Source: Oxalobacteraceae bacterium
GTDB lineage: Bacteria; Pseudomonadota; Gammaproteobacteria; Burkholderiales; Burkholderiaceae_D
Assembly (NCBI GenBank): GCA_013284265.1
Contig: JABTBR010000028.1
Coordinates: forward strand, 1-64,000
DNA length: 64,000 bases
Direction of reading: 5' to 3'
The translations under genes and the position numbers were made by a program. How positions within the stretch are numbered: position 1 is the stretch's first letter; each line of letters opens with the position of its first letter. Of this stretch, positions 16,467 to 25,057 are shown piece by piece. Below the pieces are notes generated by a model. The model saw only the letters and a list, made by a program, of their open reading frames with translations, had not been told where the DNA came from and did no database searches.

Positions 16467-18028
16467 TGCACGGACTCCGTATGAGTTAACTTGATAAGCG
16501 CGCCGGCGGCAATCATGCCCAGCACGGCGGTCTTGATGATTTTGTCGTTGTCGCTCTTGGGGAAGGGCGCACTGCTCAGGTACAAATAGTCGGGCCATTT
16601 CTCCTCGCTGAGCCGCCCGCTCAACTGGCGCAGCACGATGGCGCGCACCTCTTCGCCGCCGCGTTCGGCCAGCGCGCCATGGATACAGGCGATCGGGCTG
16701 CTGCCCAGATCGAGCGCGCTCGGGGAATTGAGCAGCAGCACGTCGTCCACCCCGGCGATGCCGGACAGGACACCCTCCACTTCCTCGGGATAGATGCGGT
16801 GGCCGTTCTCGCTGAGGATGGTGTTGGCCACCCGGCCCTTGAGTACCAGCTCGCCGTTGGGGGTGAACTGGCCGTAGTCGCCGGTGGCGAACCAGGCGCC
16901 GACCGGCTCGACAGCACCGCTGGCGATGTCCAGATAGCCGTTCATCAGCGCGGCGCCGCGCACGATCACCTCGCCCACGCCGCCGTGGTCCGCATCGGCA
17001 TAGCGCAGCGCCACTTCCAGCGTGGCGTCGGGCTTGCCGACGCAGTAGACCTGGTTCTCGTACAGGCGGCGCGCATGGTCCTCCTCGGTCAGCCAGCAGA
17101 ACGGGCCGAAGGTCTCGCTCAGGCCATAACCCTGCACCCATTGGCAAGGCATCAGCGCGCGCGCCTCCTCCAGCAGGCGGCGCGGCAGCGCGGCGGCGCC
17201 ATACGCCATCGTGCGCAGGCTGGACAGGTCGGCGCCACTGGCGCGCGCGCCTTCCACAAAGCGGCGCAGCGCGATCGGGCGCAGCATCATGTGGGTGATA
17301 CCGTGGCGCTGCACCGCGCCGGGCCAGCTGGCCGGCACCCGGTGCTCCGGGAATACCAGCGTAGCGCCGTGCAGCAGCGCGCCGAAGGAAAAGATCACGC
17401 CGGTGGTGTTGTTCATCAAGCCGCTCATCAGCACGCGCGCCTTGCCGTCAAAGCCCAGCTGGCCGGAGACGGAAGCGATGCGGGTGCAGATCAGGCTTTC
17501 CGAAATGCTGATCGCCTTCGGCTTGCCGGTGGTGCCGCTGCTGAACAGCACCAGGAAGTTCTCGACCGGATCGGGACTGGCCACGATCAGCGGCGCATCG
17601 TCGTCGACCGGGCTGTCGAGCCGGATCTCCGGCACGATCACGCTGGCGCAGCTGTCCTGCAATGCCGCCAGGCCGGCCTGCTCGCGCTTCAGATACACCA
17701 CGTGCTGCGGCGCCACGGTGGCGATGATGCTGGCCCATTCGGCGGTGGCCGCGTCCTGCAGGTTATAGGGCATGACGATCTGGATGCCGATCGCGCTGGC
17801 GGCTGCCAGGAACACCACCGCCTGCGCGTCGTGCTCGGGAATCAGCACCACCTTGTGACCGGGCCGCACGCCGGCATTTGCCAGCGCGCGGATCATGCGC
17901 GCCACGGCGCCGCGCAGCTGCGCGTGGGTGTAGGAAGCCGATGGCGTGACAAAGGCCACCGTGGCGCGCTGCTCGCGCGGCACGGAGTGGAACAGCCAGA
18001 TCAGCTTCATCGATTGCTCGGCGCGCAT
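16463..18028 (-). CDS. AMP-dependent acyl-CoA/ACP ligase (AntG-like)
   Basis: This adenylate-forming enzyme (521 residues) has the P-loop-like LFSSGTTGKPKAIS, the motif VQGYGLSETFG, ATGDYGQF and LKGRVANTILSENGHRIYPEEVE, which includes the hinge. The C-terminal catalytic lysine lies in SDNDKIIK. It activates a carboxylic acid as acyl-AMP and loads it to CoA or the adjacent ACP. The gene starts 14 bases after the ACP and overlaps the aromatase. In the Photorhabdus anthraquinone set the corresponding gene is antG. A later start at 18010 (MKLIWLF) is also possible. Confidence 0.85.
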   Translation of the reverse strand: MRAEQSMKLIWLFHSVPREQRATVAFVTPSASYTHAQLRGAVARMIRALANAGVRPGHKVVLIPEHDAQAVVFLAAASAIGIQIVMPYNLQDAATAEWASIIATVAPQHVVYLKREQAGLAALQDSCASVIVPEIRLDSPVDDDAPLIVASPDPVENFLVLFSSGTTGKPKAISISESLICTRIASVSGQLGFDGKARVLMSGLMNNTTGVIFSFGALLHGATLVFPEHRVPASWPGAVQRHGITHMMLRPIALRRFVEGARASGADLSSLRTMAYGAAALPRRLLEEARALMPCQWVQGYGLSETFGPFCWLTEEDHARRLYENQVYCVGKPDATLEVALRYADADHGGVGEVIVRGAALMNGYLDIASGAVEPVGAWFATGDYGQFTPNGELVLKGRVANTILSENGHRIYPEEVEGVLSGIAGVDDVLLLNSPSALDLGSSPIACIHGALAERGGEEVRAIVLRQLSGRLSEEKWPDYLYLSSAPFPKSDNDKIIKTAVLGMIAAGALIKLTHTESVQ

Positions 18029-18042
18029 GCTCGTTCCCCCGC

Positions 18043-18303
18043 TTAGGCCGTGACGCCGTCGGCCACCAGCTTGGCCAGCACGAACTCGGCGATCGATTCG
18101 GCCGTCTCCCACGACTGGCGCTCGGTGCGCGAGACGGGGATGCCATATTTGCGCTCGATCTCCTTGGCGAACTCGGTCATTTCGGTCGAGTCCATGTCGT
18201 AGACCAGATCGAGATCGGCCGTCATCGAAAAATCTTCCGGCGCCACGTCGATGTAGGCAGTGATGAGGGCTTTGACGCCAGCGTGAATTTGTTCCTTGAC
18301 CAT
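18043..18303 (-). CDS. Acyl carrier protein of the type II polyketide synthase
   Basis: The 86-residue acidic protein is an ACP: LVYDMDSTEMTEFAKEIE carries Ser39 in the DS(T/L) motif that receives 4'-phosphopantetheine. AGGAG precedes the ATG. It holds the growing polyketide made by the KS-alpha/CLF pair and would be activated by the PPTase encoded at 24376-25056. It is separated from the CLF gene by ~216 bases containing repeats, so it may start its own transcript with the ligase, aromatase, hydrolase and transporter. Confidence 0.93.
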   Translation of the reverse strand: MVKEQIHAGVKALITAYIDVAPEDFSMTADLDLVYDMDSTEMTEFAKEIERKYGIPVSRTERQSWETAESIAEFVLAKLVADGVTA

Positions 18304-18370
18304 GATGTGCTCCTGAATAAAAAATTTGAAAAGATAGATAGTTTTTATTTGTGCGGGCCGGCGTCACTGT

Positions 18371-18494
18371 TAAAACCCAAGGCAAAGAGCTGGGGTTTCA
18401 ATTGTTTAGGGGCCGCCGTCGCTCTTAGAACCCAAGGCAAAGAGCCGGGGTCTGACCCGCCGGGTCAGACCCCAGGGTTACGCCCTGGGTTTAA
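18371..18494. repeat. Palindromic intergenic repeat, copy 4 (partial plus full)
   Basis: A partial unit (AAAACCCAAGGCAAAGAGC, then GGGGTTT) at 18371-18398 is followed by a full one at 18427-18494, with inner arms GGGGTCTGACCC and GGGTCAGACCCC and the end GCCCTGGGTTT. Here the outer arms read AACCCAAGGC, a variant matching on only one side. The pair splits the polyketide locus between CLF and ACP. Confidence 0.8.
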
Positions 18495-18519
18495 AAGGCT
18501 TTACGCCGCTGGCCCTGCC

Positions 18520-19620
18520 TCAAACCGCAGCAATCGCCAGCGTCGTGATCCCACCCTGGCGTCCCAGCCGGCGCAGCAGCACGGTGCTATAGCGCGCATC
18601 GGCCGGTGCCGCAGCATCGAAGCGGCGCGCCGCCACGCTGCCCTTGCGCAGCTCATACGCCGCGCAAGCCGCCTCCAGCACGCCCGACAGCGCGAACTGA
18701 TTGCCGAAGCTGGCCTTGGAATCGGCCACCTGCGGCGCCACACCCGGCCGCGCCGCGTTGTTGCGCGCCGCCTCGGCCTCGAACAGGCCATCGGCCACCA
18801 GCAGCGCCGGGCCGCTGCGCTCGCCCAGCGCCGCGGCGGTATTCGCCTCAAACACCCGATCCAGCGTGGCCGGGCTGGCGCAGAAATGGTCGGCGAAGCC
18901 GGTCACCTCGCAGTAGATGGTGGCGCCCCGAGCCTGTGCCGCATCCAGCGTCTCCAGCACCAGGAAAGCCGCGCCCTCGCCAAAACTGGACGGCAGCGCC
19001 GCCCCGAACACCCCGGCCGCGCTCCCCTGGCCGCTACGTTCAAGCATGGTGCGCACATAGTCGCTCGACAGATCTTCCGACGCGCCGCAGACGATGGCGT
19101 CGGCGCGGCCATGCACGATGGCTTCGACCGCATACCCCAGTGCCTGCAGGCCGGCCACGCCATCGGCCGAGAAGGTCTTGGAATAGCCCTTGAGCCCATA
19201 CTCGAGCGAGATCTGCCCCTGCAGCGCGGCCGGGAACCAGGCCGTGGCTACGTAAGGCCCCATCGCATCGACGCCCTCGGTATGCAGCGCTTTTAACTTA
19301 GGCTCGGTAAAGCCCCAGCCGCCCAGGCAGTTGCCGACGAAGATGCCGATGCGCTCTTCCTTCGGCCCGCCATTCATCAAGCCGCTGTCGTCGAGCGCCA
19401 TGCCGGCCGCGCACAGACCGTGGAAGGTGAAGGTGTCGAGCTTTTTCTTCAGGCGCCCGCTGACGGCACCCGAGCCGTCGAAGCCTTCGATGCGGTCGAA
19501 CACGGTGTGCCCCGCCTGCGCGCGCCGGGTCGCCGCAGGGGCCTTGGCCAGGATATCCTGGATCGAATGTCCGTGCGCATTGAGCGCGCCGATGCCGGTG
19601 ATGACTACACGTTTTTTCAT
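18520..19620 (-). CDS. Chain-length factor (ketosynthase beta)
   Basis: The 366-residue protein has the thiolase/ketosynthase fold (RVVITGIGALNAHG at the start, IGIFVGNCLGGWG) but lacks the catalytic residues. The nucleophile position reads KTFSADGVAGLQAL, with Gly154 instead of Cys, and the histidine regions are replaced (DSKASFGNQFALSG). It is therefore the CLF that pairs with KS-alpha and sets polyketide length. It is shorter than typical ~400-residue CLFs. Its ATG overlaps the KS-alpha stop (ATGA at 19617-19620), the usual arrangement for stoichiometric production. Confidence 0.88.
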   Translation of the reverse strand: MKKRVVITGIGALNAHGHSIQDILAKAPAATRRAQAGHTVFDRIEGFDGSGAVSGRLKKKLDTFTFHGLCAAGMALDDSGLMNGGPKEERIGIFVGNCLGGWGFTEPKLKALHTEGVDAMGPYVATAWFPAALQGQISLEYGLKGYSKTFSADGVAGLQALGYAVEAIVHGRADAIVCGASEDLSSDYVRTMLERSGQGSAAGVFGAALPSSFGEGAAFLVLETLDAAQARGATIYCEVTGFADHFCASPATLDRVFEANTAAALGERSGPALLVADGLFEAEAARNNAARPGVAPQVADSKASFGNQFALSGVLEAACAAYELRKGSVAARRFDAAAPADARYSTVLLRRLGRQGGITTLAIAAV

Positions 19621-20882
19621 GATTGAACCGCCTGCAGAACGATGACGCTGTGAATACCCGAGAAGCCGCTGCTCAATTTGATCGCGGTGCCGATCTTCGA
19701 TGCGCGTGCCACATTGGGCACGTAATCGAGGTCGCATTCCGGGTCCGGACGCTTGTAGTTGATGGTCGGATGGATGAGCTGGTGCTTGATCTCCAGGCAC
19801 AGGGCCACCATCTCGACCGCATTGGCCGCCGCCAGCGCATGGCCGGTCATCGACTTGAGCGAGTTGATCGGCACCTGGTAGGCGCGCTCGCCGAACACGC
19901 GCTTGATGGCGCCCGTTTCATTGGCGTCGTTCTGCGGCGTGGAACTGCCGTGCGCGCTGATGTGATCGACCTTGGCCGCATCGCAGTGCGCATTGTCCAG
20001 CGCCAGCCGGATGCAGGATGCCAGCGCCATGCCGTCCGGCGGCAGGTCGGTCATGTGGTAGGCGTTGTTGACCGAGGCATAGCCCGACAGTTCGGCGTAG
20101 ATGGTGGCGCCGCGCCGCAGCGCCTGCTCATACTCTTCCAGCACGAAGATACCGCAGCCTTCGGCGATGACAAAGCCATCGCGGTCCAGCGTGAACGGCG
20201 TCGATGCGGTGGAGCGGTCGTCGCAGGCTCGGGTGGACAAGGCGCCCAGCGCCTCGAAGGAACCGATCGACAGCGGGCACAGAGGCGCCTCGCTGGCGCC
20301 GGCCAGCATCACGTCGGCCTTGCCGCTGCGGATCTGCTCGAAGGCGAAGCCCAGCGCATCGAGGCCGGCGGTGCAGCCGGTCGACAGATTGGCCACCGGA
20401 CCGGCGGCGCCGAACTGGCGCGCTATCGCGCCGGCGGCCATGCCGAAATCGAGCTTGTCGTAGCTCGATGGCGCAGCCCATTGCGCATCGATATCGCGAT
20501 GGCCACTGTCGGTCATCAAGAGCAGATTTTCTTCCATCGACGCCGCGTCGGCGATCGCGCTGGCCACTTGCACGCCGACCCGCAGCGGGTCGATGCCCGA
20601 CAGGTCGATGCCGGAATCGCGCACCGCCATATTCGCCGCGGCTAGTGCGAACTGCAGGTAGCGCCCGCCCTCGCTGGCCTGGCGCGCCGTCACGCCGTGT
20701 TCGACGGCGGCAAAATCGTTGACCTGGCCGATGGCCGCGCTCTTGAAGCCGAAACGCTTGCCCCAGTCATAGGGTTTGATGCCGGAGATGCCCCGGCTGG
20801 TGTTGTTCCAAAATTTTTCCACGCCTGTGCCGTTGGGAGCGATTACGCCAAGGCCGGTGATGACGACTCTTCTTGCATACAT
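19617..20882 (-). CDS. Type II polyketide ketosynthase alpha
   Basis: This 421-residue ketosynthase keeps all catalytic residues: Cys170 in NLSTGCTAGLDAL, His311 in HISAHGSSTPQND, and Lys343/His348 in SLKSMTGHAL. The sequence is of the FabF-like/type II PKS kind rather than FabB. It condenses malonyl-ACP units with its CLF partner. AGGA precedes the ATG. Gene order around it (EVE gene upstream, CLF and ACP downstream) and the aromatase/cyclase genes make a role in fatty acid synthesis unlikely. Confidence 0.92.
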   Translation of the reverse strand: MYARRVVITGLGVIAPNGTGVEKFWNNTSRGISGIKPYDWGKRFGFKSAAIGQVNDFAAVEHGVTARQASEGGRYLQFALAAANMAVRDSGIDLSGIDPLRVGVQVASAIADAASMEENLLLMTDSGHRDIDAQWAAPSSYDKLDFGMAAGAIARQFGAAGPVANLSTGCTAGLDALGFAFEQIRSGKADVMLAGASEAPLCPLSIGSFEALGALSTRACDDRSTASTPFTLDRDGFVIAEGCGIFVLEEYEQALRRGATIYAELSGYASVNNAYHMTDLPPDGMALASCIRLALDNAHCDAAKVDHISAHGSSTPQNDANETGAIKRVFGERAYQVPINSLKSMTGHALAAANAVEMVALCLEIKHQLIHPTINYKRPDPECDLDYVPNVARASKIGTAIKLSSGFSGIHSVIVLQAVQS

Positions 20883-20947
20883 AGCTAATCCTGTTATTTT
20901 TAGTGGGTGTATTCACCCGCTACGGCGGGCGTGTAGTTCGTGTCAGT

Positions 20948-21463
20948 TCAGGCAAAATCAGAAAACAGATCGCGTTCGCGCTGCGGCGGCGGCACCGGTG
21001 GCGCCAGCGGATCGAGCGCGTCGAAGGTAAACACGTCCTGATAGCGCTCGGGCAGCATGGCCTGGGCGATCAGCAGAAAATCGTGTTCGGACAGCTGAAA
21101 ATGCCCCATGCGGAAGGAGTAGCCCCAGCTGGTGCGGCCACGGGTAAATTCCAGTTGCTGCAGCAGCGGGTGGATGGGCGCATCCTGGCTTTTTTCGTAG
21201 GCCACGTCGCGCCGGTAAGGCACGAAGTTCGGGGCCATCTCGAACTGATAGGTTTCCGTCCCGACCACCTTGCCGATGGCCGTGAAACGCTGGCACTTCT
21301 CCTTGCCCTGGAACTGCAGCACCGGCGAATAAAACACGATGCCATCGCCGACCGACATGCGCGACAGCGGCGCTTTTTTTCCATGGCATACCTGGCAGAA
21401 GCCGCCCTGCTCTCCGCGTTTGATATGTTCTCTTGAGACTACGCCGCACCAATACTTTGTCAT
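20948..21463 (-). CDS. EVE domain protein (UPF0310-like)
   Basis: The 171-residue protein begins MTKYWCGVVSREHIKRG and continues GGFCQVCHGKKAPLSRM, then VGDGIVFYSP, the pattern of stand-alone EVE (PUA-like) proteins. EVE domains bind modified nucleobases in DNA or RNA, and occur in restriction-like systems. AGGAG lies before the ATG. It sits 65 bases upstream of KS-alpha on the same strand, between polyketide genes, an unexpected neighbour. It may be a passenger or a regulator; nothing in the sequence ties it to polyketide chemistry. Confidence 0.85.
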   Translation of the reverse strand: MTKYWCGVVSREHIKRGEQGGFCQVCHGKKAPLSRMSVGDGIVFYSPVLQFQGKEKCQRFTAIGKVVGTETYQFEMAPNFVPYRRDVAYEKSQDAPIHPLLQQLEFTRGRTSWGYSFRMGHFQLSEHDFLLIAQAMLPERYQDVFTFDALDPLAPPVPPPQRERDLFSDFA

Positions 21464-21489
21464 GACCGACTCCTGCTAAATGATTCAGG

Positions 21490-21510
21490 CGGCCCGCCGC
21501 CGGCGGGCCG
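21490..21510. other. GC-rich inverted repeat downstream of a terminator hairpin
   Basis: CGGCCCGCCG and CGGCGGGCCG form a 10-base inverted repeat with one base between, about 27 bases before the EVE start codon on the minus strand. As RNA the stem would need a few unpaired bases at the tip. It may be part of the leader of the EVE-KS-CLF transcript. Confidence 0.35.
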
Positions 21511-21540
21511 CATACTGTCGTACTGTTGTGCTAAGGCTGG

Positions 21541-21577
21541 CTCAAAATGAGTGCAGCGACGCTGCGCTCTTTTTGAG
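21541..21577. terminator. Bidirectional terminator-like hairpin inside the polyketide locus
   Basis: The stem GAGTGCAGCG / CTGCGCTC with its loop is flanked by CTCAAAA on one side and TTTTTGAG on the other, giving a T run in both directions. It begins just 7 bases after the SRPBCC gene stop (minus strand), so it probably ends or attenuates the ketoreductase-to-SRPBCC transcript before the EVE-KS-CLF genes. Confidence 0.65.
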
Positions 21578-21583
21578 GCGGCC

Positions 21584-22021
21584 TTAGTCTTCCTGCACGA
21601 TGTTGATGATGTTGTTGACGGATTCCGGCAAACCGCCCTGCATATGCGGCCAGATCTCCTTGCTGAAGAAGCCCGACGCTTCCGGTGCGATCTCGGCCTG
21701 GACTTCGTGGGTCAGGCTGATCTGCTTACCGATCTTGCTGATGCGGTGCAGATTGCGGATCACGCCGAAAGGCAGCACGGCTTCGTCGGAGAACTCTTCG
21801 CCCTGGGTCACGGTTTTCAGCGTGACCTGGATCGGCTCGCCGCCGCGCGGGGTCAGCGAGAAGGAGTTGCCCGCCTTGAAGTTCGCCTCGATGGCCGAAT
21901 GCTCGATGCCCGAATCCCACTTGTCCCAATTGTTGATGTCGGCCCAGATGGCCCAGATGTCCTCGACCGAGGCGTCCGCAGTGGCCGTGTAGGAGGCGAC
22001 AAACTTGATGTTATTGGACAT
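21584..22021 (-). CDS. SRPBCC family protein (single-domain cyclase-like)
   Basis: A 145-residue single START/SRPBCC protein: VASYTATADASVEDIWAIW at the N-terminus, WDKWDSGIEHS after helix 2, and a C-terminal amphipathic helix near LPESVNNIINIVQ. The family includes polyketide cyclases and lipid-binding proteins. Its start lies 11 bases inside the radical SAM gene, so they are translationally coupled. It is distinct from the three-domain aromatase and may handle a modified intermediate produced by the radical SAM enzyme. Confidence 0.82.
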   Translation of the reverse strand: MSNNIKFVASYTATADASVEDIWAIWADINNWDKWDSGIEHSAIEANFKAGNSFSLTPRGGEPIQVTLKTVTQGEEFSDEAVLPFGVIRNLHRISKIGKQISLTHEVQAEIAPEASGFFSKEIWPHMQGGLPESVNNIINIVQED

Positions 22022-23492
22022 TTTCCAAATCCTTTTCTTCGCTCACTTGAGCGATTTCGATTAATGGGTGGAAGAAGGTTTGATCTTCCCCGCCCAGCCA
22101 ATAGGAGCGCTCGTGCGCACCCACTTCCACCATCACGCCGTTGAGCGACCAGTTTTTCTCGCTCAGCGAGCTGGTGTCGCCCCAGAAGGCGGGATTGAAG
22201 AATTCCAGGATGACGTTGGTGTGCCAGATCAGGCCCAGCTCCGTCAGTTGCATGCGGTCGTGTTCCAGCGTCACCAGGCCCTTGCGCTCCAGCCGCGCCA
22301 CTTCGTCGGCAAAATCGTCCAGGAAGCTGGTGCCGAATTTGCTTTCGTAGAAGGCGTACTCGATCGCGTAGTACAGCAGGGCGAACACCACATAGCGCTC
22401 GCGCTGCACCCGTGGCGACATCTTGTCGGTGATGGAGCTGATCAAAAACTCGTCGCGGCGCGCATGCTCGATGTACTTCTCGATGTCCGACTCGGTGCCG
22501 AGGCGGAAACCGTCGAAGTAGCTGTAGGAACCGGGGCCGATGGCCAGCGTGTCGATGTAGACTTTCCAGTTCCAGTGGTTGTACATATTCTCGTAGCCGG
22601 GTTTGCAGAAGTGGTCGACCATATACATGGTGTAGCCCATGTCTTCGGCCATCTGCTTGGCTTCGCGGTACATGGCCTTGACCATGATGGTTTCCGGATT
22701 TTCCGGCGCCGCCACCTTGCCCTTGCTGATCAGCTTGTGCTGAGGGGTCTCGTTGTGGATGCGGTACAGGTAGATCGTGAAGTGCGGCACATTGAGTTCA
22801 TTGAGAATCTTCAGGTCGCTCTTCCAGATTTCCAGCGTGTGGCCGGGCATGTTGTACATCAGGTCCATCTGAATGTTGGTCAGTCCCTTGGCTTGGAAGG
22901 CGCGGATCACCCGGGCGCTGTCGACCGCCGCGTGGGGCGAACCGATCACGCTGAGGATCTCCGGATTGAAGGACTGCACACCCAGGCTCAGACGGTTGAT
23001 CTGCGAGTGCGATACATACTCGATTTTTTCATCGTCGTAGTCGCGGGCATTACCCTCCAGCGTGAACTCGTAGTCGGCATCGACGTTGAAGTTCTCGAAC
23101 ACGGCATCGACGATGCGTTTCAGGTTGGCCGTTTTCAGCACGCTGCCGGTGCCGCCGCCGATGTAGATATTCTTCAGCGTGCCCTCGCCGAACTTGCGGT
23201 AGCTGGACCACTTCTTCATGTCCATCAGCAGCGCGTCGACGTAGTCGTCTTCGCGGTTATGCTTGTCGTTCTCCGGCAGCAGGCTGACGAAGTACGGGCA
23301 GGATTTGCAGCGGGTGCGGCAGAAAGGGACGCCGATGTACAGCGTGAAGTCCACGCCTGGCTGCTCCATGTCGATATTGGTGGTTACGAAGTTGCCACCC
23401 TCGGTATTCCGATGCATGCCCGGCGGATAAAGGATAAAGGGCAGATAGCATTTGTTCGGGTAGGGCTTCTGGCTCAATACGTCAGCGTTCAT
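22011..23492 (-). CDS. HemN-like radical SAM enzyme (class C methyltransferase-like)
   Basis: This 493-residue enzyme binds a 4Fe-4S cluster through C58-x3-C62-x2-C65 in GVPFCRTRCKSCPYF, has YIGGGTGS for SAM binding and NRLSLGVQSFNPE typical of the HemN/HemW group. It ends with a winged-helix-like HemN C-terminal region (ERKGLVTLEHDRMQLTELG). The histidine found in YxHIPFC of true coproporphyrinogen oxidases and HemW is replaced by glycine (YIGVPFC). That, plus location between polyketide cyclase genes, points to a tailoring role such as radical methylation. A strong AAGGTGA precedes the ATG. No counterpart is in the Photorhabdus ant set as I know it. Confidence 0.82.
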   Translation of the reverse strand: MNADVLSQKPYPNKCYLPFILYPPGMHRNTEGGNFVTTNIDMEQPGVDFTLYIGVPFCRTRCKSCPYFVSLLPENDKHNREDDYVDALLMDMKKWSSYRKFGEGTLKNIYIGGGTGSVLKTANLKRIVDAVFENFNVDADYEFTLEGNARDYDDEKIEYVSHSQINRLSLGVQSFNPEILSVIGSPHAAVDSARVIRAFQAKGLTNIQMDLMYNMPGHTLEIWKSDLKILNELNVPHFTIYLYRIHNETPQHKLISKGKVAAPENPETIMVKAMYREAKQMAEDMGYTMYMVDHFCKPGYENMYNHWNWKVYIDTLAIGPGSYSYFDGFRLGTESDIEKYIEHARRDEFLISSITDKMSPRVQRERYVVFALLYYAIEYAFYESKFGTSFLDDFADEVARLERKGLVTLEHDRMQLTELGLIWHTNVILEFFNPAFWGDTSSLSEKNWSLNGVMVEVGAHERSYWLGGEDQTFFHPLIEIAQVSEEKDLENVQ

Positions 23493-23558
23493 TCAATTCA
23501 CCTTGATTTATTTGTTTTAGAAAAAGAAGAAAAAACAATTCGTCGTACATGCGGGTGA

Positions 23559-24392
23559 TCAATCCACGATGGCGACGACCCTGCTCCACGCAGCGTCGGC
23601 GTTTTCCAGCTTGATTGGAAAACAGCAGACCTGGAATCCGGTCGGTGCGGGCAGATCGTCCAGATTGCCCAGACGCTCGATCTGGATATATTCGCGGTCG
23701 CGCCCGAAGAAATGGGCCGGCCACAGAACCTCTTTATCGCCCGACTGCTTGTACTCGGCTATCATGTCGCAGAAGGGTCGGTCGAAACTGAAGGCGTCGG
23801 TGCCGATCACGCGCACGCCCTTTTCTATCAGCCAGGCCAGCGCGCTCTTGTCGATCGCCTGGTAAGTCGTAAAGTATTCGCGCTTGCCCAGATTCTTGAA
23901 CGCGCCGGTGTTCATCAGCACGATGTCGCCGGCCGCCAGCTCGTGGCCGATATCGGCCAGCTTCCGCTGCACGCGCGCCGCATCGATGCTGGTGTGCGCA
24001 TCGGTGAAGTCGAGCAGGACGCCGCGGCCGTAGCACCAGTCGAGCGGAATGTCGGTGACGGTCTTCTGCTGGTCCTTGCCATCGGCGCGCCAGCCGTAGT
24101 GGTAAGGCGCGTCGATGTGAGTGCCGGTGTGCGTGGTCAGGCTGTAGATCATCAGCGACAGGCCCATGCTGTCGGGGAAATCGCGGTGATCGATATGGTA
24201 TTTGGCCGGCTTGACCAGCTTCATCCACCAGCGCTTCCAGAAACCCATGGCCTGGAAATACAGATAGCTCTGGCCCAGTTTGTCGGCGCCGTCCTGGTGG
24301 TTGATGACCTCGCGCCTGACCGGTTCCGGTTCCCAGAAATCCGGATCGACGCTGACGCTCAAATCAATAATTTGTTTACCGCTTGCTTGCAT
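23559..24392 (-). CDS. Metal-dependent cyclase family protein (AntC-like)
   Basis: The 277-residue protein belongs to the kynurenine-formamidase-like cyclase family (PF04199). It has IIDLSVSVDP at the N-terminus and the metal-binding HTGTHIDAPYHYG at residues 88-100. Later segments DIVLMNTGA and GVRVIGTDAFSFD are also conserved. Such proteins are used as second or third ring cyclases in type II polyketide pathways. ATG at 24392 is chosen over an upstream TTG at 24413. It follows the PPTase gene nearly without gap. Confidence 0.85.
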   Translation of the reverse strand: MQASGKQIIDLSVSVDPDFWEPEPVRREVINHQDGADKLGQSYLYFQAMGFWKRWWMKLVKPAKYHIDHRDFPDSMGLSLMIYSLTTHTGTHIDAPYHYGWRADGKDQQKTVTDIPLDWCYGRGVLLDFTDAHTSIDAARVQRKLADIGHELAAGDIVLMNTGAFKNLGKREYFTTYQAIDKSALAWLIEKGVRVIGTDAFSFDRPFCDMIAEYKQSGDKEVLWPAHFFGRDREYIQIERLGNLDDLPAPTGFQVCCFPIKLENADAAWSRVVAIVD

Positions 24393-25056
24393 GGCGTACC
24401 CGTTCAAATCCAAAGTGATGCAGCTGATTCAAGCCAAAATGGCGGGCCTGCGATATCACGCACAGGTAGTCGTCTCCGGCCACCACCATGTCGCTGGTGG
24501 CAGGACGCGTGGCCCGCCCCGTCAATATTTGTTGTCCACCGCGTCCGGCCAGCGCATCGTGCAAGGTCAGGCCGTGCAGCTTCACGTAGCTCTCGGTGCG
24601 GCACCAGGCGCACATGGCCAGATGGTCATGCAGGCCGCCTTGTTTCCAGGCGCTGCCCAGCCGTGCAAATCCCGGCACATAGCGCTCGCACACCGCCGCC
24701 AGGTCGACCTTGCCGCCGCAGCATTCCAGGTCGATGCCCACGGCCTGGCGCGACACGCCGATGGCGCACACGCCGGCCGAGGAACTGGCGCTGAAGTGCA
24801 GCGGGCCGCCGGCGGCCAGCAGTTGCGGCTTGCCGCTGGCGTCGCGCCGGATCGCGTACTGGTCCACGTACTGGCGCAGCACGTAGTCGCGCACCGCGCG
24901 GCGGAAGGCGAACTGGCGCTTGCGGGCCGGCGGCACGATCTGCGCATGGCGTGCCAGATCGTCCTGGCGCCGCAGTGCCGAACGCGGCACCTCGTCGCTG
25001 TCGTCCAGCTTGACGATCCACAGATCGACGCCTTCCGGTGCGTGGACGCGCTCCAT
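24376..25056 (-). CDS. 4'-phosphopantetheinyl transferase (AntB-like)
   Basis: This 226-residue PPTase transfers phosphopantetheine from CoA to the ACP serine. The Mg-binding motif VGIDLE contains Asp109 and Glu111, and the WCRTESYVKLHG segment supplies Glu155 and Lys159, matching the W-x2-KES-x3-K signature in diverged form. FSASSSAGVCAIGVS precedes it as in Sfp-type enzymes. The start at 25056 lies one base after the ketoreductase stop; an upstream in-frame start would overlap that gene. A dedicated PPTase supports a self-contained biosynthetic cluster. Confidence 0.88.
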   Translation of the reverse strand: MERVHAPEGVDLWIVKLDDSDEVPRSALRRQDDLARHAQIVPPARKRQFAFRRAVRDYVLRQYVDQYAIRRDASGKPQLLAAGGPLHFSASSSAGVCAIGVSRQAVGIDLECCGGKVDLAAVCERYVPGFARLGSAWKQGGLHDHLAMCAWCRTESYVKLHGLTLHDALAGRGGQQILTGRATRPATSDMVVAGDDYLCVISQARHFGLNQLHHFGFERVRHASKR

Positions 25057-25057
25057 C

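Noticed and set aside
18043..20882. Aryl polyene cluster
   Set aside because: KS/CLF/ACP could fit, but the dehydratase, outer-membrane lipid and glycosyltransferase genes are missing while aromatase/cyclases and a chain-shortening hydrolase are present.
22011..23492. Coproporphyrinogen III oxidase HemN
   Set aside because: The histidine of YxHIPFC is replaced by glycine, and the gene is embedded in a polyketide operon.
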